A stretch of DNA of 64,000 nt from UBA5794 sp963714375 (GCA_963714375.1 CAVQOG010000008.1:434001-498000); one strand, 5' to 3'; counted from the first letter of the stretch, positions 31,986-40,719 are shown. The notes: generated by a model not told the origin, from the sequence alone. Program-made: numbers and translations.

Positions 31986-33410
31986 ATGACGACCATGCCG
32001 AGTGACACTCCCAATCCGCCAGATCACATGACCCGCGATGAGTTCCGCCGAAACGGCTATGCGATGATCGACTGGGTCGCCAACTATCTCGAAACAGCAG
32101 GTGACTCCCCTGTGTTCTCCCACGTGGAACCGGGCGAGATTGCGGCCATGATCCCTGACGCGGCACCCGAACGCGGCGAATCATTTGAACGAGTGCTCGG
32201 AGACCTCGACGATGTCGTCATGCCTGGCATCACGCACTGGCAGTCGCCGAATTGGTTCGCCTACTTCCCTGCGAACACATCGCCGCCATCGATCCTTGCC
32301 GAGCTCGCGTCCGCAGGTCTGGGGGTTCAGGGGATGCTGTGGTCCACATCGCCAGCGGCAACGGAGATCGAGTCGAAGGTGCTCGACTGGCTCGTCGACA
32401 TGATGGCCCTACCGCAGTCGTGGAAATCGACCGGACCAGGTGGGGGAGTCATCCAGATGAGCGCATCGGACTCGACTCACGCCACCTTGGTGGTCGCACG
32501 GCACAAGAACCAGCACCGCGGACACACTGAAGACATGGTTGTGTATGCCTCGACGCAGGCTCATTCCTCTGTTGCGAAGGGTTGCACGGTCGCAGGAATC
32601 GGTCACGTTCGTGAGATCACCGTCGACGACACATGGGCGATGCGTCCCGATGCACTCCGGAAGGCCGTTGAGACCGATATCGAGAATGGATTGCTCCCGA
32701 TCGCAGTGGTGTCAGTGGTCGGAACGACCGGGACGACCGCCGTCGATCCCGTGTCGGAGATTGCGGACGTCGCGTTCGAGTACGACCTGTGGCATCACGT
32801 CGATGCGGCGTATGCGGGGAACGCGATGGTGTGTGAAGAGTTTCGGCACCACATCAAGGGAGTTGACCGGGTTGACAGCTACACCTTCAACCCACACAAG
32901 TGGATGATGGTGAACTTCGATTGCAACGTCCTGTGGGTCGCTGATCGTGCTCCGCTGATCGAAACGCTGAGCATCCTGCCCCCGTATCTTGTGAACAAGG
33001 CAACGGAGTCCGGTGCGGTCATCGACTACCGCGACTGGCATGTGCCGCTCGGCCGCCGGTTCCGAGCACTGAAGCTGTGGTGGGTCATCCGAAGCTACGG
33101 GGTATCAGGGATTCAAGCGTTGGTACGTAGCCACGTGGCGCTTGCCGATTCGTTTGCCGAACGCATCGAAAGGGATGACCGATTCGACCTGTTTGCCCCC
33201 CATCCGTTCGGTCTTGTCTGTTTCACGCACCGCAACGGCAACGACGCAACATCGGCGCTGGCCGAGGGGCTGAACAACTCGGGAAAGGTCGCGGTTACGC
33301 CATCAACCCTCGACGAAACCACTTTCATCCGCGTCGTCGTTGGCCAGGCACGAACCACGAGTGACCATGTCGATGCGCTTTGGAACCTGATCGACGAACT
33401 GGCGGGATGA
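31986..33410 (+). CDS. PLP-dependent aromatic-amino-acid decarboxylase family protein
   Basis: A group II decarboxylase (DDC/TyDC-like) of 474 residues, likely to decarboxylate an aromatic amino acid such as tryptophan, tyrosine or DOPA. Seen: the N-terminal GYAMIDWVANYLE, the substrate-side FPANTSPPSILAELAS, the cofactor region HVDAAYAGNAMVCEE, and PLP-binding Lys305 in NPHKWMMVN. ATG 31986 is taken; a second ATG follows four codons on. The stop abuts a repeat cluster. The exact substrate cannot be told from the sequence. Confidence 0.9.
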   Translation: MTTMPSDTPNPPDHMTRDEFRRNGYAMIDWVANYLETAGDSPVFSHVEPGEIAAMIPDAAPERGESFERVLGDLDDVVMPGITHWQSPNWFAYFPANTSPPSILAELASAGLGVQGMLWSTSPAATEIESKVLDWLVDMMALPQSWKSTGPGGGVIQMSASDSTHATLVVARHKNQHRGHTEDMVVYASTQAHSSVAKGCTVAGIGHVREITVDDTWAMRPDALRKAVETDIENGLLPIAVVSVVGTTGTTAVDPVSEIADVAFEYDLWHHVDAAYAGNAMVCEEFRHHIKGVDRVDSYTFNPHKWMMVNFDCNVLWVADRAPLIETLSILPPYLVNKATESGAVIDYRDWHVPLGRRFRALKLWWVIRSYGVSGIQALVRSHVALADSFAERIERDDRFDLFAPHPFGLVCFTHRNGNDATSALAEGLNNSGKVAVTPSTLDETTFIRVVVGQARTTSDHVDALWNLIDELAG

Positions 33411-33467
33411 TGCTCGCTTCTCTCGCAGCTTTCAGCTTTCCGCTCTTCGCTTCTCTGACTTCGGCTA
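33411..33467 (+). repeat. Heptad repeat family A, copy 2
   Basis: Starts directly after the decarboxylase stop. It reads GCTCGCTTCTCTCGC (the family A hairpin, degenerate) then AGCTTTC, AGCTTTC and decayed units up to CTTCGGC. Confidence 0.7.
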
Positions 33468-33483
33468 CCCGACTGCGTCGGGT
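33467..33483 (+). repeat. Palindrome family D, copy 1
   Basis: ACCCGAC-TGC-GTCGGGT, a perfect 7-bp hairpin with a 3-nt loop. Related copies lie at 43361 and 58062. Confidence 0.7.
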
Positions 33484-33501
33484 CGCTTGGGTCCAGCAAG
33501 C

Positions 33502-33548
33502 CGGACGTCTGACTTCTGACTTCTGACTTCTGACGTCCGTAATCCGAC
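33502..33548 (+). repeat. Heptad repeat family B, copy 3
   Basis: CGGACGT, CTGACTT (three times), CTGACGT, CCGTAAT, CCGACAA: a 7-nt period. It lies between a D palindrome and the bidirectional terminator. Confidence 0.75.
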
Positions 33549-33551
33549 AAT

Positions 33552-33583
33552 AAAGAGAAGGCCCCCGAAGAGGCCTTCTCTTT
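33552..33583. terminator. Bidirectional terminator
   Basis: AAAGAGAAGGCC-CCCGAAGA-GGCCTTCTCTTT, a perfect 12-bp stem with A-rich and T-rich ends, between the convergent decarboxylase gene and the membrane-protein gene at 33599. It can act on both strands. Confidence 0.88.
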
Positions 33584-33598
33584 GTCGCGGACCTGGCG

Positions 33599-34342
33599 CT
33601 AGACGGTTGAGTCTTGCGGAACCCAGGTCTCGGGAACGGTCTCAGGGACGAGTTCCTCATTCTTGCCCCGTGAGACCCAAACCATGCCGAGTCCGACAAA
33701 GCCGAACGTCAGGCCGAGTCCGAAGAGCAACGCTGTTACGCCGAGCCCAAGCTGGAGCGTGGAGGCCGTAACGGTTCCGACACCGAGCTCACCGTAGAGA
33801 GCGTGTGCGGTTCCTGACCATGCCTTCTCTCGAGCTGGACCCTCAAGCGGGTGCGAGCGGTCGAAGTCGGTCCAGTAGCCGCCAAGACCCGCCGCGACGC
33901 GTTCTGGGCTTCCTACCTCGTGGATCACTACTTCGTAGCTACCCGCTGGGAACGTCTCGCCGTCGTATTCGACTGCTTCGTCGAGCACCACGGTCTGCGT
34001 GCTGTGCACGGTGTGATAGCCGATCGTGGCCATCTGGTACATGTACTCAGTCGCCGTGTTGACGAGCGGATCGTTCGGATCCAAATCTGCCTCGTTGACG
34101 GGGTAGTTCCAATCGTCGACAAGCACGCTCATGATCGCGTCGGCACCTTCGGTGGTACCGCGATCGACGAGTTGGCCGTCTTCGTTGTATGAGAGTGTTA
34201 CGTTCTGCGCTTCGCTGAATGACTGCAGTGAGTCGTAGCCTGCTTGAACCTGCATGTAGGCGTAGCCGCCACCAAACAGGAAGAGGACTCCGATTACCGC
34301 AACGACAATCCCGAGTGTGCGGAGTCGAGTGAGCATTTCCAT
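33599..34342 (-). CDS. Uncharacterised membrane protein with two terminal helices regions
   Basis: A 247-residue protein of unknown family. An N-terminal helix (TLGIVVAVIGVLFLFGGGYA, about 9-28) is followed by an extracytoplasmic domain of about 150 residues rich in Asp, Thr and Tyr (DWNYPVNEADLDPNDPLVNT), then two C-terminal helices (about 185-225) and a short charged tail. AAGGGA lies just upstream; the second in-frame ATG at 34336 has the better spacing. Two CRP-type operators lie 22-70 nt upstream, so cAMP-dependent control is likely. Confidence 0.65.
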   Translation of the reverse strand: MEMLTRLRTLGIVVAVIGVLFLFGGGYAYMQVQAGYDSLQSFSEAQNVTLSYNEDGQLVDRGTTEGADAIMSVLVDDWNYPVNEADLDPNDPLVNTATEYMYQMATIGYHTVHSTQTVVLDEAVEYDGETFPAGSYEVVIHEVGSPERVAAGLGGYWTDFDRSHPLEGPAREKAWSGTAHALYGELGVGTVTASTLQLGLGVTALLFGLGLTFGFVGLGMVWVSRGKNEELVPETVPETWVPQDSTV

Positions 34343-34363
34343 TCCCTTCTTTCCTGGAACCAG

Positions 34364-34405
34364 TTGTGATTCAACTCACAATCTTCTTGTGATTCCTTTC
34401 ACAAG
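34364..34405 (-). promoter_or_regulatory. Two CRP/GlxR-type operators
   Basis: TTGTGA-TTCAAC-TCACAA (34364-34381) and CTTGTGA-TTCCTT-TCACAAG (34386-34405) are both perfect TGTGA-N6-TCACA palindromes, centres 23 bp apart. They sit upstream of the reverse membrane-protein gene. This is the consensus for cAMP receptor proteins (CRP, GlxR, mycobacterial Crp). A class III cyclase is encoded at 4069. Confidence 0.75.
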
Positions 34406-34537
34406 GTATCACAGGTTGGGATCTATTGCTAGGGGTTTTCTCATGAATCTTTCATGGACATCGGTGAATCTCGTACATCGGCGGCGCTCGCACCAGGTGG
34501 AGTTGGTTGTTTGAGCAGAATCGACCACCATGGGTCC

Positions 34538-34825
34538 ATGAGCATCGCAGCCGTCATTTCAGAACTCACCGAAGCCCACAACGCGGGAAGCCTTGTGTCG
34601 ATTCATATGCACGATGGTGTTCTCATTGAGTACGCGGAGGTGGTTGACTTCCCAAAGCCCGGGACCGGGCCGGAGAAAGTGCGCGTCCAGCCATATCGGG
34701 TTCTGAGCGGGTCACGGTTGTCCAAGCGAGGGACCCGCAGACACCTCACGATCAATCAGATCGCATATGTCACCGTCCTGGAGGAACGACCGGTACCTCA
34801 GACCGAGAACGATCCTCGCGACTGA
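34538..34825 (+). CDS. Small conserved-looking hypothetical protein
   Basis: A 95-residue protein of unknown function (MSIAAVISELTEAHNAGSLV start). It has alternating hydrophobic segments (SIHMHDGVLIEYAEVVDF, VRVQPYRVLSGSRLSKRGTR, HLTINQIAYVTVLEE), suggesting a small beta-barrel or SH3-like fold; the reading is tentative. The frame is open upstream to 34454, but 34538 gives the more protein-like start. It converges with cimA. Confidence 0.55.
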   Translation: MSIAAVISELTEAHNAGSLVSIHMHDGVLIEYAEVVDFPKPGTGPEKVRVQPYRVLSGSRLSKRGTRRHLTINQIAYVTVLEERPVPQTENDPRD

Positions 34826-34841
34826 AGTGGTGCCGGGGCTA

Positions 34842-36422
34842 CTACGCCGATTCGGCCCGTTCACGGTGGCGGACCAAACCCATCAAGAGTCCGTCAGATA
34901 TGGCTGTCCAGGATGCATCGATGATGTTCTGGTGGACGCCGACGCTGCCCCACGTTGAGTCGATGTCCGTGTGTTCGGTGAGGACGCGGACCCTCGCGCT
35001 CGTGCCGTCGGAGCTATCAAGGTCTCGCACGCGGTAGTCGGTCAGCTTGATCGAATCGACATTGGGGTACCGGTCGGCCAACGCCGCCCGCAGCGCACGG
35101 TCAAGCGCCGAAACCGGGCCATCCCCTTCACGGGTAGAAACGATCCGCTTGCCGTCTACGACGACTTTCACCGTTGCCTCGGCCACGACATCACCGCCAC
35201 GATGCTCAACGAAGACGCGGTAGGACTCGACGTCGAAGAAGTCCTGATCCCATCCTGCCGCCTCGCGTGCCAGCAGCTCGAAGGATCCACCGGCTGATTC
35301 ATAGGTGTACCCAAGGTGTTCGCGTTCTTTGATCCGATCGATCACCAACTGCGCTTGTGACGATGTCAGGTCGAGTCCCGACTCTTTCGCTTTCGCCACG
35401 ACTGTCGACCTACCGGCGAGCTCGGATACAACCATGCGAGTCTCGTTGCCTACCGCGGTTGGTGCCATGTGCTCGTACGCATCGGGTCTCCGAGCCATGG
35501 CTGATGTGTGTAGCCCTGCCTTGTGCGTGAATGCTGATGCACCGACGTAGGGGAGATGTGGGTCAAGTGTCAGATTCACGACATCGGCAATGTGATGGGA
35601 GATCGCCGTCAACCTGCCGAGCCGATCTTTCGGGATTGTGTCGTATCCCATCTTGAGACTGAGGTTCGGAATGACCGAACACAAGTCGGCATTGCCAGTT
35701 CGTTCGCCGTATCCGTTCACACAGCCCTGAACCTGCAAGACCCCATTGCGAACCGCCGTGAGCGAGTTCCCGACGGCCAAGCCTGTGTCATTGTGGAAGT
35801 GGCATCCGAAGGTTCCACCTGAAATGGCTTCCGTCACCTCACCGACCGTCTGCTCGACCTCATGGGAGAGAAACCCGCCGTTGGTATCGCACAGAACGAG
35901 ACGTGTGGCTCCTGCATCGTGGGCCGCTTGGAGCACCGCGAGAGCAAAATCTGGGTTGGAGCGATAGCCGTCGAAGAAATGCTCGGAATCGAAGAACACT
36001 TCGCGATCGTGCGACCGAAAGAAGGCGACCGTGTCGCCCACCATTGCGACTGCTTCGTCGAGTGAGGTGCGAAGGGCGTGTTCAACGTGGTAGTCCCACG
36101 ACTTCCCGACCAGACACACGGTCCCGGTTTCGGCCGCAAGAATCTTGTGTACTTGCTCGTCATCCTCGGCAGTGACGCCAGCCTTTCGTGTCGCACCGAA
36201 AGCTACGAGCTTGGCATTCTGCATGGACAGTTCGGTGCGGGCCATCTGGAAGAACTCGTCCTCCTTTGGGTTCGCACCGGGCCATCCGCCCTCCACATAG
36301 GCAACCCCGAGATCGTCGAGCAGGCGGCAGACGGCGAGCTTGTCCTTTGGGGTCAGCGAGATGCCTTCTTGCTGAGTCCCATCTCGGAGGGTGGTGTCGT
36401 AGATCTCGACTGTCTGATTCAT
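34842..36422 (-). CDS. cimA: (R)-citramalate synthase
   Basis: Condenses acetyl-CoA and pyruvate to citramalate, which gives 2-oxobutanoate for isoleucine. The 526-residue protein has the HMGL-like barrel with YDTTLRDGTQQEG at the N-terminus, GWPGANPKEDEFF (the CimA-type signature), HFHNDTGLAVGNS, and a C-terminal LeuA regulatory domain from about residue 390 that should bind isoleucine. An alternative, 2-isopropylmalate synthase, lacks the GWPGANPKE motif. The gene lies behind a leader-peptide attenuator with four Ile and four Thr codons, consistent with isoleucine control. Confidence 0.93.
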   Translation of the reverse strand: MNQTVEIYDTTLRDGTQQEGISLTPKDKLAVCRLLDDLGVAYVEGGWPGANPKEDEFFQMARTELSMQNAKLVAFGATRKAGVTAEDDEQVHKILAAETGTVCLVGKSWDYHVEHALRTSLDEAVAMVGDTVAFFRSHDREVFFDSEHFFDGYRSNPDFALAVLQAAHDAGATRLVLCDTNGGFLSHEVEQTVGEVTEAISGGTFGCHFHNDTGLAVGNSLTAVRNGVLQVQGCVNGYGERTGNADLCSVIPNLSLKMGYDTIPKDRLGRLTAISHHIADVVNLTLDPHLPYVGASAFTHKAGLHTSAMARRPDAYEHMAPTAVGNETRMVVSELAGRSTVVAKAKESGLDLTSSQAQLVIDRIKEREHLGYTYESAGGSFELLAREAAGWDQDFFDVESYRVFVEHRGGDVVAEATVKVVVDGKRIVSTREGDGPVSALDRALRAALADRYPNVDSIKLTDYRVRDLDSSDGTSARVRVLTEHTDIDSTWGSVGVHQNIIDASWTAISDGLLMGLVRHRERAESA

Positions 36423-36435
36423 GGTGGTTCTCCAA

Positions 36436-36465
36436 CGAAAGAACCCTCCGGGTTTCGGAGGGTTC
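36436..36465 (-). terminator. Attenuator terminator of cimA
   Basis: On the minus strand GAACCCTCCG-AAACC-CGGAGGGTTC is a perfect 10-bp stem followed by TTTCG, 14 nt before the cimA start codon. A second hairpin (CACGCG-AAA-CGCGTG) lies between it and the leader peptide and can act as pause or anti-terminator arm. Confidence 0.85.
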
Positions 36466-36495
36466 GTCAGCGCACACGCGTTTCGCGTGGGCGCC

Positions 36496-36531
36496 CTACG
36501 TAATAATGATGGTGGTTGCGGTCTTGATCAT
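36496..36531 (-). CDS. cimA leader peptide
   Basis: An 11-codon frame, MIKTATTIIIT, ends with TAG 31 nt before the terminator stem. Four of eleven residues are Ile, three in a row, and four are Thr, the classic shape of leader peptides of isoleucine or threonine operons. Slow decoding when charged tRNA-Ile is low would stall the ribosome and favour read-through into cimA. The ATG is only 9 nt after the -10 box, so the peptide is probably translated from a leaderless mRNA. Confidence 0.85.
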   Translation of the reverse strand: MIKTATTIIIT

Positions 36532-36540
36532 GAATTCGTG

Positions 36541-36569
36541 AGTATGGACGGTTTCTGTCAGTAGGTCAA
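36541..36569 (-). promoter_or_regulatory. Promoter of the cimA leader
   Basis: On the minus strand TTGACC, a 17-nt spacer, then CATACT, close to the main-sigma consensus. The end of the -10 is 9 nt before the leader ATG. It is divergent from trpS. Confidence 0.75.
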
Positions 36570-36681
36570 GACGCGACCCAACACGCCGGCGGTCCGCCGG
36601 CATGTATCCTCGCCCAGACCGCACGCCACGAGGTGGCGCCGGGCCGTGTAGCAAGAGCGATGCAAGACAAGGGAGAAGCCG

Positions 36682-37677
36682 GTGGGGAGCGAGGGAAAGC
36701 AGCGGATCTTTTCGGGTGTGCAGCCCACCGGGCAGCCTCATCTTGGAAACTACCTCGGAGCATTTCGCAACTGGGCTCGACTCCAGAGTGACTACGACGC
36801 GATCTACTGCATCGTCGACTTGCATGCCATGACCGTTGAATACAGCCCTGTTGATCTCGAAGCGGCAAGGGTTGACACAGCTCGGGTGCTTCTGGCGCTT
36901 GGTATCGATCCTTCGCGTTCGCTCCTGTACACCCAGAGCCAGGTGTCCGGTCACGCCGAGCTTGCGTGGATTCTGAGCACGTTGATGCCGATGGGTGTGT
37001 TGAACCGCATGACCCAGTTCAAGGACAAGACGACTGCGGGCCACGCATCCAACCTCGGCTTGTACTCATATCCAGTTCTGATGGCTGCCGACATTCTGTT
37101 GTACCGAGCGAATCTCGTTCCCGTCGGTGACGATCAGCGACAGCACCTTGAGGTGACGCGGGATGTTGCCGAGCGATTCAACAACCGCTTCGGCGATGTG
37201 TTTCCCATTCCCGAGGCCTACATCCCCGAAACCTCAGCGCGTGTCATGTCGTTGACAGATCCGACGGCGAAAATGTCCAAGTCCGATAGCCAGCCGAAGG
37301 CGTCCATATCGATCCTCGACGACGCAGACGTGATCAGCAAGCGGATCAGAAGCGCGGTCACCGACAGTGATCCTGTTGTCCGCTACGACACCGATGCAAA
37401 GCCAGGGATATCAAATCTCCTCGAGATCATGGCTGCTTGCACGGACCGATCGATCGATGATCTCGTCAAGGAATACGGAGACGGTGGCTATGGGGCGTTC
37501 AAGGCTGCAGTTGCCGAAGCTGTTGTCGAAGAGTTGGCTCCCGTCAAAGCCGCATACAACGCCTTGAAGAACGGCGACGTGCGTGAGGTGTTGCGAACCT
37601 CGGGGGAAAAGGCCCGTGAGCTTTCTGTTGGGTACCAGCGCGAGGTGTATCGGGCAGTCGGGATGAAGGGCTACTAA
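36682..37677 (+). CDS. trpS: Tryptophan-tRNA ligase
   Basis: Charges tRNA-Trp. The 331-residue class I synthetase has the HIGH-like QPTGQPHLGNYLG (about 13-25) and the KMSKS loop AKMSKSDSQ near residue 195, with GDDQRQHLEVTRD in the core. GTG 36682 follows AGGGAGAAGCC. Length is normal for the bacterial form. It starts the plus-strand run trpS-guaB3-guaA. Confidence 0.96.
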   Translation: MGSEGKQRIFSGVQPTGQPHLGNYLGAFRNWARLQSDYDAIYCIVDLHAMTVEYSPVDLEAARVDTARVLLALGIDPSRSLLYTQSQVSGHAELAWILSTLMPMGVLNRMTQFKDKTTAGHASNLGLYSYPVLMAADILLYRANLVPVGDDQRQHLEVTRDVAERFNNRFGDVFPIPEAYIPETSARVMSLTDPTAKMSKSDSQPKASISILDDADVISKRIRSAVTDSDPVVRYDTDAKPGISNLLEIMAACTDRSIDDLVKEYGDGGYGAFKAAVAEAVVEELAPVKAAYNALKNGDVREVLRTSGEKARELSVGYQREVYRAVGMKGY

Positions 37678-37786
37678 CGCCCGGTATGGCGACTGACCAT
37701 TCGCCCACTTCCTCGCAGTGCTGGAATCGACCAGCGCCCAGGAACGAGTAGCCTGCCGATTGCTGGCACCAACCGGAGGTTCTCTC

Positions 37787-38944
37787 GTGGAAATCGAGAT
37801 CGGTATCGCAAAAACTGGTCGACGGGCGTGGGGGTTCGACGACATTGCGATCGTTCCTTCCCGGCGCACACGGGATCCAGAAGACGTTGATCTGTCGTGG
37901 GAACTCGACGCATTCACCTTCGATCTTCCTTTGATGGCATCAGGCATGGACTCGGCTGTCACTCCAGCCACTGCAATCGAGATCGGCAGGCTCGGCGGCC
38001 TGGCATGTCTCAATCTTGAGGGCCTGTGGACACGATACGAGGATCCGATACCTGTCTACGACGAGATCGCATCGTTGACAAACGAAAAGGCGACCCAGCG
38101 TATGCAGGAGCTGTATGCGGTGCCGGTGAACCCCGATCTCATCACCAAGCGTGTGCGGCAGATCAAGGATGCAGGCGTTGCCGCATGCGGGAGTCTTACC
38201 CCGCAAAACGTGGCTTCGTACATCGACTACGCCAAGGCAGGCGGACTCGATGTGCTCGTCATCCAGGGGACGGTCGTGTCCGCCGAGCATGTGAGTTCAC
38301 GAACAGAGCCTCTTGATCTCTTTGCCTTCATTCGCGAAGTCGAGATGCCGGTCATCGTCGGGGGCTGTGCCTCCTACTCGGGTGCCCTCCACCTCATGCG
38401 TACAGGTGCCGTCGGAGTCCTGGTCGGTGTCGGCCCCGGGGCGGCATGCACAACGCGGGGCGTGCTCGGTATTGGTGTGCCGCAAGCGACGGCAATCGCA
38501 GATGCTGCGGGAGCTCGAACCTCCTACCTTGAGGAGACGGGCCGCTATGTTCACGTCATCGCCGATGGCGGGATGCGAACGGGGGGCGACATATCCAAGG
38601 CGATCGCATGCGGCGCTGATGCCGTGATGCTTGGATCTCCCATCGCGTCGAGTTCTGAGTCCCCCTCTGGCGGGTATCACTGGGGAATGGCAACGTTCCA
38701 TCCGACACTTCCCCGTGGCTCTCGTGTTGAAACAGGGACGCTCGGATCGCTTGAGGAGATTCTTGTTGGCCCGGCACACGAGAATGATGGACGAAGGAAT
38801 CTTTTCGGTGGACTCCGAGGTTCAATGGCAACCACCGGATACGCTACGGTCAAGGAATTCCAGAAGGCCGAAGTCATGGTTGCCCCTGCCCTCCAGACAG
38901 AGGGAAAGCGGCTGCAACGATCCCAGGGTGTGGGGATGGGCTGA
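37787..38944 (+). CDS. guaB3: GuaB3-family IMP dehydrogenase-related protein
   Basis: A 385-residue protein of the IMPDH/GMP-reductase barrel family, without the CBS insert. GTG 37787 was chosen because CCGGAGG lies upstream and the sequence VEIEIGIAKTGRRAWGFDDI is the usual N-terminus. The catalytic-loop Cys221 lies in GPGAACTTRG, as in true IMPDH, and the phosphate loop has DGGMRTGGD. Actinobacteria carry guaB2 and guaB3 next to guaA; GuaB3 may be a GMP reductase or lack IMPDH activity. A guaB2 is not in this window. The stop overlaps guaA. Confidence 0.9.
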   Translation: MEIEIGIAKTGRRAWGFDDIAIVPSRRTRDPEDVDLSWELDAFTFDLPLMASGMDSAVTPATAIEIGRLGGLACLNLEGLWTRYEDPIPVYDEIASLTNEKATQRMQELYAVPVNPDLITKRVRQIKDAGVAACGSLTPQNVASYIDYAKAGGLDVLVIQGTVVSAEHVSSRTEPLDLFAFIREVEMPVIVGGCASYSGALHLMRTGAVGVLVGVGPGAACTTRGVLGIGVPQATAIADAAGARTSYLEETGRYVHVIADGGMRTGGDISKAIACGADAVMLGSPIASSSESPSGGYHWGMATFHPTLPRGSRVETGTLGSLEEILVGPAHENDGRRNLFGGLRGSMATTGYATVKEFQKAEVMVAPALQTEGKRLQRSQGVGMG

Positions 38945-40512
38945 TGGCGGCACCGTCCGTCTCTGGCCATGCATCCACGGGTGATTTCGATCGGGTCCTC
39001 GTTGTCGATTTTGGGGCTCAGTACGCCCAGTTGATTGCACGGCGGGTCCGCGAGGCCAACGTCTTTTCCGAAATCGTATCTCGCGAGATCACTGCAGCCG
39101 AAGTGCTGGCCAAGGCACCGATCGGGATCATTCTCTCGGGAGGGCCAGCGTCGGTTTACGCCACGGATGCATACGGGATTGACGAGTCGATTTTCGGCCT
39201 TGGGATCCCGGTGCTTGGGATTTGCTACGGCCATCAGGTGCTTGCGAAGGCGCTCGGTGGCACGGTCGCCTCGACGGGGAAATCCGAGTTCGGACCTGCC
39301 GACCTCACCGTCTCTGACGATGGTTGCCTCTTTCGGGAACTCCCTGGGACACAAACGGTGTGGATGAGCCACAACGATGCCGTGTCAGTCGCTCCCGAGG
39401 GGTTCACAGTGACGGCTTCAACACCCGATGCAGCGGTCGCAGCCATGGAAGACCGCAAGCGAGGCCTGTATGGGGTGCAATTCCATCCCGAAGTCGGCCA
39501 CACGCAACACGGACAAGCGGTTCTCGAACGGTTCCTTGCCGATGCATGTGGCGCACGACCGTCGTGGACGAATGACAGCATCATCGAACAGTCCGTTGCA
39601 TCGATCCGCGAGATGGTTGGGGAAGGGATAGCGATCTGCGGGTTGTCCGGTGGCGTTGACTCTTCTGTTGCCGCGGCATTGGTTCACAGGGCGATCGGCG
39701 ACCAGCTCGTTTGCGTGTTTGTCGACCACGGATTGATGCGGCTCGGTGAGGGCGAGCAGGTTGAGGACACATTCCGCAACCATTTCCACATGAACCTGAT
39801 TCATGTCAAAGCTCAGGACAGGTTCCTCGATGCGCTGTCAGGGGTGACCGATCCGGAGGAAAAGCGGAAGATCATCGGGGAGACCTTCATCCGGGTGTTT
39901 GAAGAGGTTGCATCCGAGATCGACGGTGCCGATCACCTCGTCCAGGGCACGCTGTACCCAGACGTGATCGAATCGGGTACGAAGGATGCCGCGAAGATCA
40001 AGAGCCACCACAACGTCGGCGGTCTCCCGGACGAAATGCATTTTGACCTTGTCGAACCATTGAGAGACCTCTTCAAGGACGAGGTCCGTAGCGTCGGCGA
40101 AGAGCTCGGACTTCCCGATGAAATCGTATGGCGACAGCCTTTTCCCGGTCCGGGGCTCGCGGTCCGGATTATCGGCGATATCACGCTCGAAAGGCTCGAC
40201 ATCCTTCGGGCAGCAGATGCGATCGTGCTCGACGAGATCCGCAAGGCCGGTCTCTATCGAAAGATCTGGCAGTCATTCGGAGTGCTTCCAGCGATCAAGA
40301 CCGTGGGGGTGCAGGGTGATGGGCGCACCTATGCCTATCCGCTGATTCTGCGAGCCGTGACCTCCGACGATGCCATGACCGCCGATTGGGCCCGCATTCC
40401 CTACGACATACTCGCCAAGATCTCCTCTCGCGTAATCAACGAGGTGCCAGGCATCAATCGCGTCGCATATGACATCTCGAGCAAACCACCTGCCACCATC
40501 GAGTGGGAGTAG
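38944..40512 (+). CDS. guaA: GMP synthase (glutamine-hydrolysing)
   Basis: Converts XMP to GMP. The 522-residue enzyme has a class I glutaminase (nucleophile in LGICYGHQ, about residue 98; HPEVGHTQHG), the ATP-pyrophosphatase loop SGGVDSSVAAALV (about 235) and the C-terminal dimer domain ending TTIEWE-like (PPATIEWE). ATG 38944 overlaps the guaB3 stop. A family A repeat follows the stop at once. Confidence 0.97.
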   Translation: MAAPSVSGHASTGDFDRVLVVDFGAQYAQLIARRVREANVFSEIVSREITAAEVLAKAPIGIILSGGPASVYATDAYGIDESIFGLGIPVLGICYGHQVLAKALGGTVASTGKSEFGPADLTVSDDGCLFRELPGTQTVWMSHNDAVSVAPEGFTVTASTPDAAVAAMEDRKRGLYGVQFHPEVGHTQHGQAVLERFLADACGARPSWTNDSIIEQSVASIREMVGEGIAICGLSGGVDSSVAAALVHRAIGDQLVCVFVDHGLMRLGEGEQVEDTFRNHFHMNLIHVKAQDRFLDALSGVTDPEEKRKIIGETFIRVFEEVASEIDGADHLVQGTLYPDVIESGTKDAAKIKSHHNVGGLPDEMHFDLVEPLRDLFKDEVRSVGEELGLPDEIVWRQPFPGPGLAVRIIGDITLERLDILRAADAIVLDEIRKAGLYRKIWQSFGVLPAIKTVGVQGDGRTYAYPLILRAVTSDDAMTADWARIPYDILAKISSRVINEVPGINRVAYDISSKPPATIEWE

Positions 40513-40640
40513 GAGCTTTCAGCTTTCAGCTCACAGCTTTCGGCCAGCCGAAATCTGGGGAGCCACGCGGAAGGGCTTTCATCTTGCGCACTGATCGAAC
40601 TCTGACTGGCTGTGAGCTGTGAGCTTTGAGCTGTGAGCTC
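40513..40640 (+). repeat. Heptad repeat family A, copies 3 and 4 in inverted arrangement
   Basis: The 207-nt gap between guaA and the CheA-like gene holds copy 3 (40513-40543, AGCTTTC, AGCTTTC, AGCTCAC, AGCTTTC), starting on the base after the guaA stop, and copy 4 in reverse (40608-40640, minus strand AGCTCAC, AGCTCAA, AGCTCAC, AGCTCAC). The two can base-pair over about 30 nt with mismatches. The rest of the gap shows only a possible -10 (TATGCA, about 40679) before the next gene. Confidence 0.75.
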
Positions 40641-40719
40641 AAGGGCCATAGTCCTCAAGCCCTATGCGGCGGGATCCGATATGCACTAGTAGAACCAATG
40701 CGGCAACGCAGGGACATGA

